A stretch of 64,000 nt of DNA from Polaribacter septentrionalilitoris (GCF_009832745.1 NZ_VRMJ01000008.1:1-64000), one strand, 5' to 3'. Counted from the stretch's first letter, positions 35,347-45,667 are shown. Notes: generated by a model from the sequence alone, not told the origin. Numbers and translations are program-made.

Positions 35347-36344
35347 TATTTGCTTTTCTTTAGTCTTTTGTATAGTGTGGTTACAAAAATGATAATAATT
35401 AAACCAATAAGAATTGGTATTCCGTAGATGCCTAAATAAAATAAAAAACCAACTGAAGCATTTCCAAGACCACCTACTTTGTATGCATTTGGAAGTGTAA
35501 TCTCAGAGAAACGATAAGACTCGAAGTTTTGTTGCGAAAAATCATCAATTTCTTTAAAATAATGCTCACTATTTTTGGTGATTTCTTTAAAATTAAAATT
35601 AGACAAGGTTTTTCCGTAAGTAACTACAAAATTCGGATCAGGTTTTTTTCCATAATCTGATAGTGAGAATTTTAATATTGTGTTTTTCTTATTAAAATAT
35701 AGAGATGTTGGAGCACTAGTTTTTACATTGTCTATTGAAATGTTATCTTTAAATTGAGTGTAAAAGTTTCCATTTTCTATAGGAGATTTCCAAATAGAGC
35801 CCGTTTCTATGAGATAGATAAAGGCATTTTTTTCATCAGAATTATAACCTTCAGTAATTTTTGCATTATTGGTGTTGACTAAAAAATAGACAGTAAATTT
35901 TGTGATTTCTTTTGGAGGAAAAACAATTTCCCAAACGTACCAATTGTCATTTTCTGAATTTGGTTTTTGAAATAATTTAGCTTCATCATCGTTAATTAAT
36001 CCTTTTATTTTGTATAAACCATCAACTCTTACTTCATTTACTTGGTGATGAAAATTGATATTTTCAAAAACGTTATTGATTGGGTAACCCACTTTTATTT
36101 TTAAAGTATCTGTAGAAGTGTTTTTAAAATAATAATCACCTTTAACACCAGCAAAACCCTTATACAATTGCATATAAATGTTCTCGGATTTCATCTGAAT
36201 TTTCTTGTACGCAACTGTATCTTCAGGGTACAACAACGTAAAACTACCACTTCCACCAGCATTCCATACTCCAGGTTGTGCAGAATTAGAAATTAAGAAA
36301 GCTGTAAAAATGATGATGCAAAAGAAGTAAAAGGTTTTTTTCAT
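35346..36344 (-). CDS. Exported protein with C-terminal membrane helix (DUF4424-like)
   Basis: A signal peptide (FFCIIIFTAFLISNSAQ) is followed by about 270 residues of beta-rich extracytoplasmic sequence with KIQMKSENIYMQLYKGFAGV and YYFKNTSTDTLKIKVGYP, a pattern like DUF4424 domains. It ends with a hydrophobic helix (FYLGIYGIPILIGLIIIIF, about 303-322) and a basic tail. The protein would be anchored by its C-terminus with the bulk in the periplasm. The function is unknown. It follows the two-helix protein gene by 9 bases, so both probably share the promoter under palindrome copy b. Confidence 0.7.
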   Translation of the reverse strand: MKKTFYFFCIIIFTAFLISNSAQPGVWNAGGSGSFTLLYPEDTVAYKKIQMKSENIYMQLYKGFAGVKGDYYFKNTSTDTLKIKVGYPINNVFENINFHHQVNEVRVDGLYKIKGLINDDEAKLFQKPNSENDNWYVWEIVFPPKEITKFTVYFLVNTNNAKITEGYNSDEKNAFIYLIETGSIWKSPIENGNFYTQFKDNISIDNVKTSAPTSLYFNKKNTILKFSLSDYGKKPDPNFVVTYGKTLSNFNFKEITKNSEHYFKEIDDFSQQNFESYRFSEITLPNAYKVGGLGNASVGFLFYLGIYGIPILIGLIIIIFVTTLYKRLKKSK

Positions 36345-36353
36345 AATTTATAA

Positions 36354-36851
36354 TTAAAGTTTTTTGACTAAAGATTTAGCTTCTTCGAGTTTGTCTTTAG
36401 GAATTAGAATTCTAAACTCATCATTTGTTGGCCCTTTTCTTGTTAACCATTGAACATCAAATTCTAGAAGTTTTTTATCATTTTTTGCTTCAATAATTTT
36501 TAAACTTTTTACTCTTTTTTTATCAGCAAAAAGTTCAATCCTTTTATCATTTATTAAAAGATGATCAGAATATATTTTCACAAAAGGATTAACGACTCCT
36601 TTTTTTAAATGACGATAACTAATTTTCATTCTTAACCAAGGTATTAGAAAGGCTAGAGGTGCAGCAAAAACTAAACCGCCTAAAAAACTTGTTTGTCTAA
36701 ATAGCATCAATACTATAGTACCCAAAATTAAAATACCAACTCCAAAATAAATATTGTCTTCTTTTTTATTTGCTTTTTCAATGTCAACAAATTCATCCCA
36801 TTCTTGTTGAGAGTAGCTCCATTCTGCAAATAAATTTTCTTGATACTCCAT
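36354..36851 (-). CDS. Two-helix membrane protein, PH-like C-terminal domain
   Basis: The N-terminus is acidic and cytosolic-like (ENLFAEWSYSQQEWDEFVDIE). Two membrane helices follow (about 33-50 and 55-73). The C-terminal 90 residues (FVKIYSDHLLINDKRIEL, KSLKIIEAKNDKKLLEFDVQW) have the strand pattern of bacterial PH-like domains. I cannot name a family with confidence. A palindrome lies about 50 bases before the start codon. Confidence 0.65.
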   Translation of the reverse strand: MEYQENLFAEWSYSQQEWDEFVDIEKANKKEDNIYFGVGILILGTIVLMLFRQTSFLGGLVFAAPLAFLIPWLRMKISYRHLKKGVVNPFVKIYSDHLLINDKRIELFADKKRVKSLKIIEAKNDKKLLEFDVQWLTRKGPTNDEFRILIPKDKLEEAKSLVKKL

Positions 36852-36898
36852 TTTAATTTTGATACATCACAAAGTTCTATAAAACAGATTCTGAAAAC

Positions 36899-36918
36899 AA
36901 TACGTCAAATGACGTATT
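36899..36918 (-). promoter_or_regulatory. Palindromic operator, copy b
   Basis: AATACGTCAAATGACGTATT has perfect 9-bp arms around two central bases. Its centre (36908.5) is 35 bp from the centre of GAACTTTG at 36877-36870 on the minus strand, a -7-like box for the gene starting at 36851. No -33 TTTG is seen at normal spacing. Confidence 0.65.
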
Positions 36919-36925
36919 TAAAATT

Positions 36926-37636
36926 TTACTCTGTAAAATGAATGAGCTGTTTTTTTATTTCTTCTGATGATGCTTTTTCATTTGCTAGTTTTTTAGATAT
37001 TTTCTCTAAAAGTAAAGAGTTTTCTTTAATAGCTTCAAAAAACAAATCAACAAATAGCCTAAATAATATCAAAAGAATTGCAGCTAGGACACCTGCATTA
37101 CCAATAACCATAAAAAAGAAGGCTAGAATTACGACAAACTGTTGAATAAAAATTCTGACATAGGGCTTAAACATAATTTCTGTAGGTAAGAACTTTTGAT
37201 ATTTTTTATTTTTTAAAAAATCACTAAAAAATTTTCCAACATGCGTAAAAATTATTGCAGGTAATGCATATTTCATTTCTTCTAAGCCCAAAATAATTCC
37301 GTAGTTTTTTACAATTTGAAATGGTTCTTTAAAAATGGAACTAGAGTCCATTTGAAAAAGAGCAAAACCAAAAATAGATTGAACCCCAATAAAAAATCCA
37401 TAATGAAAAAGAAAGAAGAATATAAGCCCATATCCACCTGTTTTATGATTGCCAAAACGAATGCTCCAAAACATTTTTAAGGCATTAAAAAGACCAATAA
37501 TAATAGTTTCTACAAAATAAACAAACAGTATTGTAATTGGTGTAATTTCACCCAAGTATAAGAGAAATAATAAATAAATGGAACTTAACCAAATATATAC
37601 ATTTTGTTGTGTTGGATAAAAAATACTCTTGAACAT
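36926..37636 (-). CDS. DUF6498-like integral membrane protein
   Basis: A 236-residue protein with about six membrane segments (near 14-30, 33-55, 70-90, 112-128, 165-185, 188-205). It contains YFVETIIIGLFNALKM and LIFFFLFHYGFFIGVQ, segments that recall DUF6498 proteins. A helical basic-acidic tail follows (KLANEKASSEEIKKQL). The function is unknown. It begins 10 bases after the GSCFA gene, suggesting co-transcription with it. Confidence 0.75.
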   Translation of the reverse strand: MFKSIFYPTQQNVYIWLSSIYLLFLLYLGEITPITILFVYFVETIIIGLFNALKMFWSIRFGNHKTGGYGLIFFFLFHYGFFIGVQSIFGFALFQMDSSSIFKEPFQIVKNYGIILGLEEMKYALPAIIFTHVGKFFSDFLKNKKYQKFLPTEIMFKPYVRIFIQQFVVILAFFFMVIGNAGVLAAILLILFRLFVDLFFEAIKENSLLLEKISKKLANEKASSEEIKKQLIHFTE

Positions 37637-37646
37637 TTCTATTAAT

Positions 37647-38597
37647 TTAGAAATTTATAAACGGAAATTTAGTCTTTATTTCTACTATTTTTTGCTCTAA
37701 ATTAGATAAAAATTCTTTATGTTTTTCTGAGCTAGCATTAAAAGGTTTGTGTGATAATCCTTTTTGAATGATATCAATTTCTTTCATTGATGAGGTTACT
37801 TCATTAGAAAACCATGATTCTAAAAATTTCTCCCAAATATAGTTTATGGCAGTTTTATTAGGATGAATCATGTCTTCTGCATAAAAGCGATAATCACGTA
37901 ATTCATCCATCATAATTTCATAACTTGGAAAATAATGGAGGTTTTTTCTGACATCAATTACATTATGAATCGCAGCTATCAAGTGAGATTTACTTTGTGT
38001 ATTTTCTATAAAACCATCTTTTAAATGACGAATAGGAGAAACTGTAAATAGAATAGAAACATTTTTATTTACTGATTTTATCAACTGAATGATAGCATCT
38101 AAACTTTGGGTAATCTCATCAACTGAAAGCAATTCTTTTAAGAATTTTTTTTGAGGGACTTTATGACAATTCGCTACAATTTCATCACTTTCTATATGTC
38201 TGTATACCCAAGCAGTTCCTAGAGTAATAACGATATGTGATACGTTTCTTAATTTTCTTTGGGTGATTGAAATAGCGCCATTTAACTTATTTAAAATAAT
38301 TTTTTCATTGTTCGAACTCAAATCAGAATGACTTTCAAAAGAATGCCAACGCTCATTTTGAAAAAAAATATCTTTTCCAGAATAGGTTTTTTCATTGATG
38401 GCATTTGTAATTAATCTTTCTATAGCTTTTGGATGGAAAAGAATTCCGAATGGATTTTGTAATGTTTGAAATTTAAAATAGTTGAGCTTATCACCAATAT
38501 TCTCAGAAAAACATGAGCCTAACAACAAAATTTCTGACTTATAGTTAATCAGGTTTTTAGATTCTGACTTAATTTTGATTTTTGTTTGAAGGTTCAT
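37647..38597 (-). CDS. GSCFA-domain protein
   Basis: The name-giving motif appears near the N-terminus (LLGSCFSENIGDKL), followed by NPFGILFHP, and later VITLGTAWVYRH, FTVSPIRHLKDG and HPNKTAINYIWEKF. The motif blocks resemble the SGNH/GDSL hydrolase arrangement (Ser in GSCFS, DxxH-like DMIHPN), so hydrolase activity is likely though unproven. There is no signal peptide. It lies 39 bases downstream of the DUF1501 gene. Confidence 0.9.
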   Translation of the reverse strand: MNLQTKIKIKSESKNLINYKSEILLLGSCFSENIGDKLNYFKFQTLQNPFGILFHPKAIERLITNAINEKTYSGKDIFFQNERWHSFESHSDLSSNNEKIILNKLNGAISITQRKLRNVSHIVITLGTAWVYRHIESDEIVANCHKVPQKKFLKELLSVDEITQSLDAIIQLIKSVNKNVSILFTVSPIRHLKDGFIENTQSKSHLIAAIHNVIDVRKNLHYFPSYEIMMDELRDYRFYAEDMIHPNKTAINYIWEKFLESWFSNEVTSSMKEIDIIQKGLSHKPFNASSEKHKEFLSNLEQKIVEIKTKFPFINF

Positions 38598-38636
38598 TAG
38601 AGTAATATCAAGTTCTAATGTAAATTTAGAATAAAT

Positions 38637-40214
38637 TTAATACTTCAACAACTTCTTGGTTTTAGAAATTCCTTTAGATTGATAATGTATAAAGTAATTG
38701 CCTTTAGGTAAATGTTGAACATCAACTTGTATAGCATGTTGTGTAGTACCGAATTTTTTATTGGTAATTTGTTTTACTACAGCCCCAATAGCATTGTAAA
38801 GTGTAATTTTTACATTTTCATTATTGCCAAAAAAAGTAATATTTATTGAGTTTACTGTGGGATTTGGGTAGATATCAATTTCTAATTCTTGGATACCAAA
38901 ATTATTTGTTGAAAGCGAAGCAGAACAACCACTTTTAAAAATAGGGAGTGCATCAAAATCATCAAACAAAATAGAGGTAGCTTCCTGTTTTGTAGCACCT
39001 AACCAATCTGTTAAAATAGTACTGTAGATATTTCTAAAGTCGTATTGCATTTGCACGCCCTCTTTAATACCAACTTGAGTGTCAATTTCTGGAGCATCAC
39101 CTAAAATGGTGTTATTTGCACAAGACCCAAATAAAAATAATGGAGCTGCACTACCATGATCTGTTCCTAAGCCACCATTAGAACGAATTCTTCTTCCAAA
39201 TTCAGAATAGGTCATTCCAATAACTTTATTGTCTATGCCTAATAATTCAATATCATCTTGAAAAGCTTCAATTGCATCGGATAATTCTTGCAACAGAATT
39301 CCATGTCTTCCTGTTTTTTTATCTCCCTCTAGAACTTGATTGTCATGTGTGTCAAAGCCACCTAATTGTACAATGTATACTTTGGTTTTTAAGCCTCCTG
39401 AGATTAATTTGGCAACATTCTTTAATTTTTCTGCTAAATCAGAATCTGTGTACTTTTCAGATAAATTATTACCAGAGCTAGAAGCTTTTTTAATGATATC
39501 TGCATAAGCGTTGGTTTGGCTAATAGTATCGTTTACAAACTGTAAAGCATCTCCATAACAATTTTCTGGTACTTCTCCATTACTAGTTACAGTTGCTGTT
39601 CCAGGATTATCTGGATCTTCTAAAGCCATAGAAAAATTAGATACAGGGCCTTGGCAAGTTTCAGAAATAATTCTTCCAATAGTTATTGCAAAAGGATCTG
39701 TTTCGTTTTCATTTGGATAATTTTCTGGGAATTGAGGATGATTTTCGTTAAAAAAACGACCTATCCAACCAGAAGAAATATATTCTTCTGCATCAGAAGC
39801 AGAATTCCAAATATCTGTGGATCTAAAGTGTGATCTATTTTGGTTAGGATATCCTACATTTTGAATAATGGCTAGTTTTTCTTTATTCCAAACTTGTTTT
39901 ATTCCTGCCATGTTTGGGTGAAAACGGGTAGCACCATCAACAGTTAATAAATCTTTTTCTGGAATGATAATATTAGAGCGAACCGCTTGTAAATTATCAT
40001 ATTGATTTAAATTAAAAATAGTGTTTAATCCATCATTACCACCTTGCAACTGTATCAAAACTAAAACATTTTCGTTGTCTTCTGAAAAATTATAATCTTT
40101 AGGTTTATCATTTGCAAAAAGTGGAAATCCACTTAAAGTAAAAGGTAAAGAAGCTGAAGCAATTGAACTCAACTTTATAAAATCTCTTCTATTTAATTTC
40201 TGATTTTTCTTCAT
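38637..40214 (-). CDS. DUF1501 protein with Tat-like signal and type IX sorting domain
   Basis: The N-terminus has a twin-arginine motif (NRRDFIKLSS, Arg9-Arg10) before a hydrophobic stretch. The central 400 residues are a DUF1501 domain (LQGGNDGLNTIFN, HRSHF-like RSHFRSTDIWNSAS, GTDHGSAAPLFLFG), related to alkaline phosphatase/sulfatase folds. The last 80 residues are a type IX secretion type A sorting domain (LEIDIYPNPTVNSINI, LYNAIGAVVK, LPKGNYFIHYQS). The protein would be exported across the inner membrane folded and then secreted or anchored at the surface. It is co-transcribed with DUF1800, 2 bases upstream. Confidence 0.92.
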   Translation of the reverse strand: MKKNQKLNRRDFIKLSSIASASLPFTLSGFPLFANDKPKDYNFSEDNENVLVLIQLQGGNDGLNTIFNLNQYDNLQAVRSNIIIPEKDLLTVDGATRFHPNMAGIKQVWNKEKLAIIQNVGYPNQNRSHFRSTDIWNSASDAEEYISSGWIGRFFNENHPQFPENYPNENETDPFAITIGRIISETCQGPVSNFSMALEDPDNPGTATVTSNGEVPENCYGDALQFVNDTISQTNAYADIIKKASSSGNNLSEKYTDSDLAEKLKNVAKLISGGLKTKVYIVQLGGFDTHDNQVLEGDKKTGRHGILLQELSDAIEAFQDDIELLGIDNKVIGMTYSEFGRRIRSNGGLGTDHGSAAPLFLFGSCANNTILGDAPEIDTQVGIKEGVQMQYDFRNIYSTILTDWLGATKQEATSILFDDFDALPIFKSGCSASLSTNNFGIQELEIDIYPNPTVNSINITFFGNNENVKITLYNAIGAVVKQITNKKFGTTQHAIQVDVQHLPKGNYFIHYQSKGISKTKKLLKY

Positions 40215-40216
40215 AA

Positions 40217-41851
40217 TTACATGATTTGAAATTCAGACATTTGTACCATAGTTCCTATCAAATTTCTCAATTTATTTTCTACAGAAGCTCGTAACCCAGT
40301 GTCTGATGGATTAGCTAAATAATCTGAGTATTCTACAGTCCATTCAAAATCAGGTAAACCTTGAATTAAAAAATCTTTTAAGTTGTCTATTTGGTTTTGA
40401 GAAATTTCATAATTAAAAAGCTGATTTGCCAATTCTTTTACCAAAATATTTGGGTCATCTGCATTTGTAATTTTCGAAACAACCAATAAAACTGGAATAA
40501 AGGGAGGAACTCTATATTTTTTTTTATCAATAAGTAATTGACCACCAGTGACCAATATTTTACAAAATTCTAATCTTTTAGGCAATGTATAACTATTCAC
40601 CCAGGTTTTATAGAACAAAGGTTCTTGGTAATAGGCTTTCCAACCTGCTACATCTGGGTGATGAAAAATAGATTGTTCTAGATCTGTAGCCGCTAAATAA
40701 AGTAAATAAGCAAAATCATATTCTTGCTCTACAGAAATTTTTGGAGCAGAAAATAATAAAGATTGTGTTGTAGATAATAGTAAGTCTATAGGGCTTTTAA
40801 TCATACAAAAGGTATTTTCATAAAAATGTTCTGATGAAAATAATACTTTTAAAGCAGGGGTGATTTCATAATCATTGTCTCTTAATATTTTTGCCAATGG
40901 TAATATAATATTTGTTTCTACATCATCAGAAATCTCTGCAGTTATAAACCACTTGTATAATTGTCTTGTAATAAATTTAGCGCATTCTTCTTGCTGAAAA
41001 ATTATATCTATAACGTCTTTATATTCTTCATCTCCGTTTTCAGTAATTTCAGCATTGTTAAATCTATGAGACAAGGTTTTATTTCCTTCTGTATGTCTGT
41101 TTTTAGTAAAAAATGCATGTAAAGGATCTTCAATACCATCTCCATGTCTAATCCATCTGGCTCTCCATCCTGTTAATACTTTTGCAATTTGTACAACATC
41201 TTCTTCTGTAAAGTTGGTATAATCTCCATTACCAACAGCAGCCCCTTTTCCAAGAGTAAAAAGTTCTAATAATTCTCTTGAATAATTTTCGTTTGGAGAT
41301 TTTTTTTGATTTTCATGACCACTTAAATAAATTAACATATTAGGGTCTATGGTAATCTTTTTAGTTAGTTCTTTGAAGTTACCAAGGGCATTTCTTCTTA
41401 GCAGATCCATGTAGTAAAACTCTCTGTGTGGATTTCTGTTTTCTGATACAAAATGGTTATGCCAAAACAAGGTTAGTTTTTCTATAATAGAAATGCCAGA
41501 ATTTTGCATTTGTAGAAAAGACCAAGCATATAAAGATCGGTTTCTAGCTCTAAAAACACGATTTCTTTCTTGTGATGTTGGTAAATCTGGATAGATAGGA
41601 GCAGTAACCCAAGTTTTACCTTGCTTTACATCAGGATCGTTTATTTCACCTCTGTTTGTTCCATCAGGTTCATATTTTAAAGGTGGTTCCGGTAAAGGTT
41701 TATTTTCAAAAAGTTTCTCTATTGTTGCTGGTAAACCTAAGTTTACAGCCTCTGAAACTAAATCTGGCGTTATTCCAAAAGAAGTTCTCTTTAATAAATG
41801 TCTTGCTTTTTCTGCAGACCATTCTCCTGAATATATATCTAAATATGGCAC
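40217..41851 (-). CDS. DUF1800 protein, partner of DUF1501
   Basis: The 544-residue protein has the DUF1800 pattern: ARHLLKRTSFG, LTLFWHNHFVSE, NYSRELLELFTLGKG, YTEEDV-like NFTEEDVVQIAKVLTGWRA and HPDVAGWKAY. It starts with GTG at 41851; an in-frame TAA lies two codons upstream, so no signal peptide can be added. DUF1800 and DUF1501 genes are almost always adjacent and their products are thought to work together; the reaction is unknown. Without its own signal it may be cytosolic or carried out with its Tat-exported partner. Confidence 0.9.
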   Translation of the reverse strand: MPYLDIYSGEWSAEKARHLLKRTSFGITPDLVSEAVNLGLPATIEKLFENKPLPEPPLKYEPDGTNRGEINDPDVKQGKTWVTAPIYPDLPTSQERNRVFRARNRSLYAWSFLQMQNSGISIIEKLTLFWHNHFVSENRNPHREFYYMDLLRRNALGNFKELTKKITIDPNMLIYLSGHENQKKSPNENYSRELLELFTLGKGAAVGNGDYTNFTEEDVVQIAKVLTGWRARWIRHGDGIEDPLHAFFTKNRHTEGNKTLSHRFNNAEITENGDEEYKDVIDIIFQQEECAKFITRQLYKWFITAEISDDVETNIILPLAKILRDNDYEITPALKVLFSSEHFYENTFCMIKSPIDLLLSTTQSLLFSAPKISVEQEYDFAYLLYLAATDLEQSIFHHPDVAGWKAYYQEPLFYKTWVNSYTLPKRLEFCKILVTGGQLLIDKKKYRVPPFIPVLLVVSKITNADDPNILVKELANQLFNYEISQNQIDNLKDFLIQGLPDFEWTVEYSDYLANPSDTGLRASVENKLRNLIGTMVQMSEFQIM

Positions 41852-41919
41852 GTTTTAAAGGTATGAAATAAATATAATATTAAATATCAAACCTTTAGAC
41901 TACAAATAAAAAGAAAGGT

Positions 41920-44538
41920 TTAAATCAAATATTCTTTTGCTTTTTCCAAAGCTTTCGGAATCCCACCAGGGTTTCTACCTCCTGCAGTTGCAAAGAAAGG
42001 TTGGCCACCTCCACCTCCGTGAATCAATTTTCCTAATTCTCTGACAACTTTTCCAGCATCAAAACCACGCTCTTTAGTCAATTCTTTAGAGATATAGCAA
42101 GTTAACAAGGCTTTATCATTTTTTGGAGCAGCAGCAAAAAGTAAAAAAAGATTGTTATACTCTTTCCCCAAACCAAAAGCAAGGTTTTTAATTCCGTTAG
42201 CATCTAAATCTACTTTAGTTGCCAAGAAATTGACACCATTAATTTCCTGTAATTGATTTTTGATTTCTCCAGATAAATTTTGTGCTTTATCTTTTAACAA
42301 CTGATCAATTTGTTTTTTTAGAGATGTGTTTTCTTCTTGAAGTGTTTTAACAGCTTTTACAGGTTCTTTGGAGTTGTTTAGTAAATCTTTAATTTCAAAA
42401 AGTGCTCTATTATTTTCAAAATAGAAATCTTTAACAGCATCATTAGTAATGGCTTCAATTCTTCGAATTCCTGAAGCAACAGCACTTTCAGATTTTATTT
42501 TGAAATGCCAAATATCACCAGTATTTTTTACATGAGTTCCACCACAAAGTTCAACAGATTTCCCAAATTTTACAGCCCTAACTGTGTCTCCATATTTTTC
42601 ACCAAACAAAGCCATAGCACCTTGCTCAATAGCTTGTTGCATAGGGATGTTTCTTTTCTCTTCTAAAGGAAGTTTTCCTGAAATTCTATTGTTTACAAAG
42701 TTTTCTACATCACGCAATTCATCTGTAGTTAATTTTGAAAAATGAGAAAAATCAAAACGTAAATATTTAGAGTGAACAGCAGAACCTTTTTGTGTTACGT
42801 GAGTTCCTAATACTTCTCTTAATGCTTGATGCAATAGGTGTGTAGCAGTATGGTTACATTCAGTTCTATAACGTTGCTTACTGTCTACAACTGCTTTAAA
42901 AGATTCATTAAGATGCTTGGGTAGGTTTTTTACAAAATGAATGATAAGGTTATTTTCTTTCTTTGTATCTAGAATATAAATAACATCTCCATGAGCATCT
43001 TCTAAGTAACCTTTGTCACCAACTTGACCACCACCTTCTGGATAAAATGGTGTTAAATTAAATGCCAACTGATACATTTCTCCATCTTTTTTGGAAGTTA
43101 CTTTTCTGTATCTAGTAATTTTTACATTTGCTTCTAACGTATCATAACCTACAAACTCTTCTACAGCATCATTATCTAAAATTGTCCAATCATCTGTAGA
43201 CATTTCGCTTGCAGCTCTTGATCTATTTTTTTGTTTTTCTAGTTCTTTTTGGAACCCTTTTTCGTCTAAAGTTAATCCTTTTTCAGAGAGGATTAAAGCA
43301 GTTAAATCAATAGGGAAACCATAAGTATCGTACAATTCAAAAGCTTTATCACCTGAAATCTCTGTAGTTTTTGATGATGAAATAATATTATCTAATAAAA
43401 TTAAACCTTGATCTAACGTTCTTAAGAAAGACGTTTCTTCTTCCTTAATTACATTTTCAATCAAATGCTTTTGTGCTTTAATTTCAGGAAATGCATTTCC
43501 CATCTTTTTACTTAAAACATCAACTAATCTATAAATAAAAGGTTCCTTTTTGTCTAAAAAAGTAAATCCGTAACGAACAGCACGTCTTAAAATTCTTCGA
43601 ATTACATAACCTGCTCCATTGTTACTTGGTAACTGTCCATCAGCAATAGAAAAAGCAACAGCTCTAACATGATCAGAAATTACACGAGTTGCAATATCTT
43701 GTTTTTCGTTTGAGCCATATTTTGTGTTGGTTATGGCTTCTATTTCTCTAATTATTGGTGTAAAAACATCAGTATCATAATTAGATTGAACATTTTGTAA
43801 AACCATACATAAACGTTCAAAACCCATTCCAGTATCAATGTGTTTATGGGGTAAATTTTCTAGAGAACCATCTGCTTTTCTGTTGAATTGCATAAAAACC
43901 AAGTTCCAGATTTCTACCACTTGAGGATGATCTTCATTCACCAAGGTTTTTCCATCAACTTTTGATTTTTCTTCCGCAGAACGAATATCAACATGAATTT
44001 CAGAACAAGGTCCACAAGGGCCTTGCTCACCCATTTCCCAAAAATTATCCTTCTTATTACCTTTTAAGATTCTGTCTTCAGCTATAAATTGTTTCCACAA
44101 ATCATAAGCTTCTTCATCCATCCCTAAGTTATCAGCATCATCACTTCCTTCAAAAACGGTTACGTATAAAATGTCTTTGTCTATTTTGTAAACTTCTGTC
44201 AACAATTCCCAAGCCCAAGCAATGGCTTCTTTCTTAAAATAATCACCAAAAGACCAATTGCCTAACATTTCAAATAACGTATGATGATAAGTGTCATAAC
44301 CCACTTCATCTAAATCATTATGTTTTCCAGAAACACGCAAACATTTTTGTGAATCTGTAATTCTATTCTTTTTCGGACTTCCATTTCCTAAGAAATATTC
44401 TTTAAAAGGAGCCATTCCAGAATTAATAAACATTAGCGTTGGGTCATCTTTTGTAACCATTGGCGCAGAAGGAACAACCAAGTGCTTTTTTTCTTTGAAA
44501 AAGTTTAAAAAAGTGGAACGAATATCTTGTGATTTCAT
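41920..44538 (-). CDS. alaS: Alanyl-tRNA synthetase
   Basis: All domains are present in 872 residues: class II catalytic core ([31 protein letters not shown]), tRNA recognition region, editing domain with [12 protein letters not shown] and [10 protein letters not shown], and C-terminal oligomerisation domain ending [14 protein letters not shown]. The ATG at 44538 ([14 protein letters not shown]) gives the family start; upstream in-frame codons overlap the -7 box. It charges tRNA-Ala and clears Ser/Gly mischarging. Confidence 0.97.
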   Translation of the reverse strand: MKSQDIRSTFLNFFKEKKHLVVPSAPMVTKDDPTLMFINSGMAPFKEYFLGNGSPKKNRITDSQKCLRVSGKHNDLDEVGYDTYHHTLFEMLGNWSFGDYFKKEAIAWAWELLTEVYKIDKDILYVTVFEGSDDADNLGMDEEAYDLWKQFIAEDRILKGNKKDNFWEMGEQGPCGPCSEIHVDIRSAEEKSKVDGKTLVNEDHPQVVEIWNLVFMQFNRKADGSLENLPHKHIDTGMGFERLCMVLQNVQSNYDTDVFTPIIREIEAITNTKYGSNEKQDIATRVISDHVRAVAFSIADGQLPSNNGAGYVIRRILRRAVRYGFTFLDKKEPFIYRLVDVLSKKMGNAFPEIKAQKHLIENVIKEEETSFLRTLDQGLILLDNIISSSKTTEISGDKAFELYDTYGFPIDLTALILSEKGLTLDEKGFQKELEKQKNRSRAASEMSTDDWTILDNDAVEEFVGYDTLEANVKITRYRKVTSKKDGEMYQLAFNLTPFYPEGGGQVGDKGYLEDAHGDVIYILDTKKENNLIIHFVKNLPKHLNESFKAVVDSKQRYRTECNHTATHLLHQALREVLGTHVTQKGSAVHSKYLRFDFSHFSKLTTDELRDVENFVNNRISGKLPLEEKRNIPMQQAIEQGAMALFGEKYGDTVRAVKFGKSVELCGGTHVKNTGDIWHFKIKSESAVASGIRRIEAITNDAVKDFYFENNRALFEIKDLLNNSKEPVKAVKTLQEENTSLKKQIDQLLKDKAQNLSGEIKNQLQEINGVNFLATKVDLDANGIKNLAFGLGKEYNNLFLLFAAAPKNDKALLTCYISKELTKERGFDAGKVVRELGKLIHGGGGGQPFFATAGGRNPGGIPKALEKAKEYLI

Positions 44539-44595
44539 AAAAAAAGAAGTTTCCAACAAGTTGGATTGTGTTAATTTAATTTTAAAAAAACCGCT

Positions 44596-44603
44596 CAAAA
44601 ATA
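44596..44603 (-). promoter_or_regulatory. -7 box for alaS
   Basis: TATTTTTG on the minus strand matches TAnnTTTG exactly, 57 bases before the alaS ATG at 44538. Confidence 0.45.
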
Positions 44604-44622
44604 GCAGTTGTAAAACATTTTG

Positions 44623-44630
44623 TAAATTTG
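44623..44630 (+). promoter_or_regulatory. -7 box for the M23 peptidase gene
   Basis: TAAATTTG matches TAnnTTTG exactly, 68 bases before the ATG at 44699 and back to back with the alaS box. Confidence 0.4.
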
Positions 44631-44698
44631 TGTGTTGTTAAAAATGAGTTTTCAACAAATTCATAATTCAATACAGCAAAAATAGTATAATTCCTATT

Positions 44699-45667
44699 AT
44701 GGCGAAAGTAAAATATTATTACGATGCAGACACCCTTTCTTACAGGAAAATTACTGTAAAAAAGAGAGACTACTATAAGAAAACTGTCTTCGGTATTTTA
44801 GGCGCTTTTTTAACTGCCTTTATTGGTTTTATTGTTTTTAGTCAATTTATAATGTCACCAACTGAACGTGCTCAAAAAAGAGAGTTGGAAAATTTAAAGC
44901 TACATTATGAATTACTTGCCAAGAGGATGGAAGAAAGTTCTGAGATTTTAGTGCAATTGCAAGAAAGAGATAACAATATTTATAGAACTTATTTTGAAGC
45001 TAATCCAATACCTGATGAACAAAGAAAAGCAGGTTTTGGAGGGGTGAATCGTTATAAATATTTAGACGGATTTGACAATTCTACAATGATAAAAAAATTA
45101 ACGAAAGATATAGATGTACTTTCTAAACAGTTGGTTGTTCAGTCTAAATCTTTAGATGAAATTGTAGCTTTAGCCAAAGAAAAAGAAAAGATGTTGGCTT
45201 CTATTCCTGCTATTTTACCTGTAAAATTAGAAGACATGACAAGAATGGCTTCTGGGTATAAATGGAGAATGCATCCAATTTTAAAAATTAGAAAGTTTCA
45301 TAAAGGAATGGATTTTACTGCTCCTGTAGGGACACCTATTTATGCTTCTGGAAATGGAACCGTAATTAGAGCACAAAGAAGTCCAACTTTTGGGAAAGTT
45401 GTTTATATAGATCATGGTTATGGTTACAAAACTATTTACGCTCACATGAGTAAAATAAAAGCCAGAAGAGGACAGAAAATAAAACGAGGTGATTTAATTG
45501 GTTATGTTGGTAATACAGGTCGTTCTGTTTCTTCTCACCTACATTACGAAGTGCATAAAAACGATAGAGCCTTAAATCCTATTAATTTTTATTACGGAGA
45601 TTTAACTCCAGAAGAGTTTGCAGCAATGCAAAAAGCTGCTGAAGAAGAAGGGCAATCTTACGACTAA
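44699..45667 (+). CDS. Membrane-anchored M23 peptidoglycan endopeptidase
   Basis: An N-terminal cytosolic segment is followed by one membrane helix (VFGILGAFLTAFIGFIVFSQF, about 30-50), a periplasmic coiled coil (about 58-175) and an M23/LytM domain. The zinc ligands are visible: HKGMDF (HxxxD) and LHYEVH (HxH). GVG-type turn VGTPIYASGNGTVI and NTGRSVSSHLH complete the fold. It would cleave peptide cross-links in peptidoglycan or serve in wall remodelling during growth or division. Confidence 0.93.
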   Translation: MAKVKYYYDADTLSYRKITVKKRDYYKKTVFGILGAFLTAFIGFIVFSQFIMSPTERAQKRELENLKLHYELLAKRMEESSEILVQLQERDNNIYRTYFEANPIPDEQRKAGFGGVNRYKYLDGFDNSTMIKKLTKDIDVLSKQLVVQSKSLDEIVALAKEKEKMLASIPAILPVKLEDMTRMASGYKWRMHPILKIRKFHKGMDFTAPVGTPIYASGNGTVIRAQRSPTFGKVVYIDHGYGYKTIYAHMSKIKARRGQKIKRGDLIGYVGNTGRSVSSHLHYEVHKNDRALNPINFYYGDLTPEEFAAMQKAAEEEGQSYD

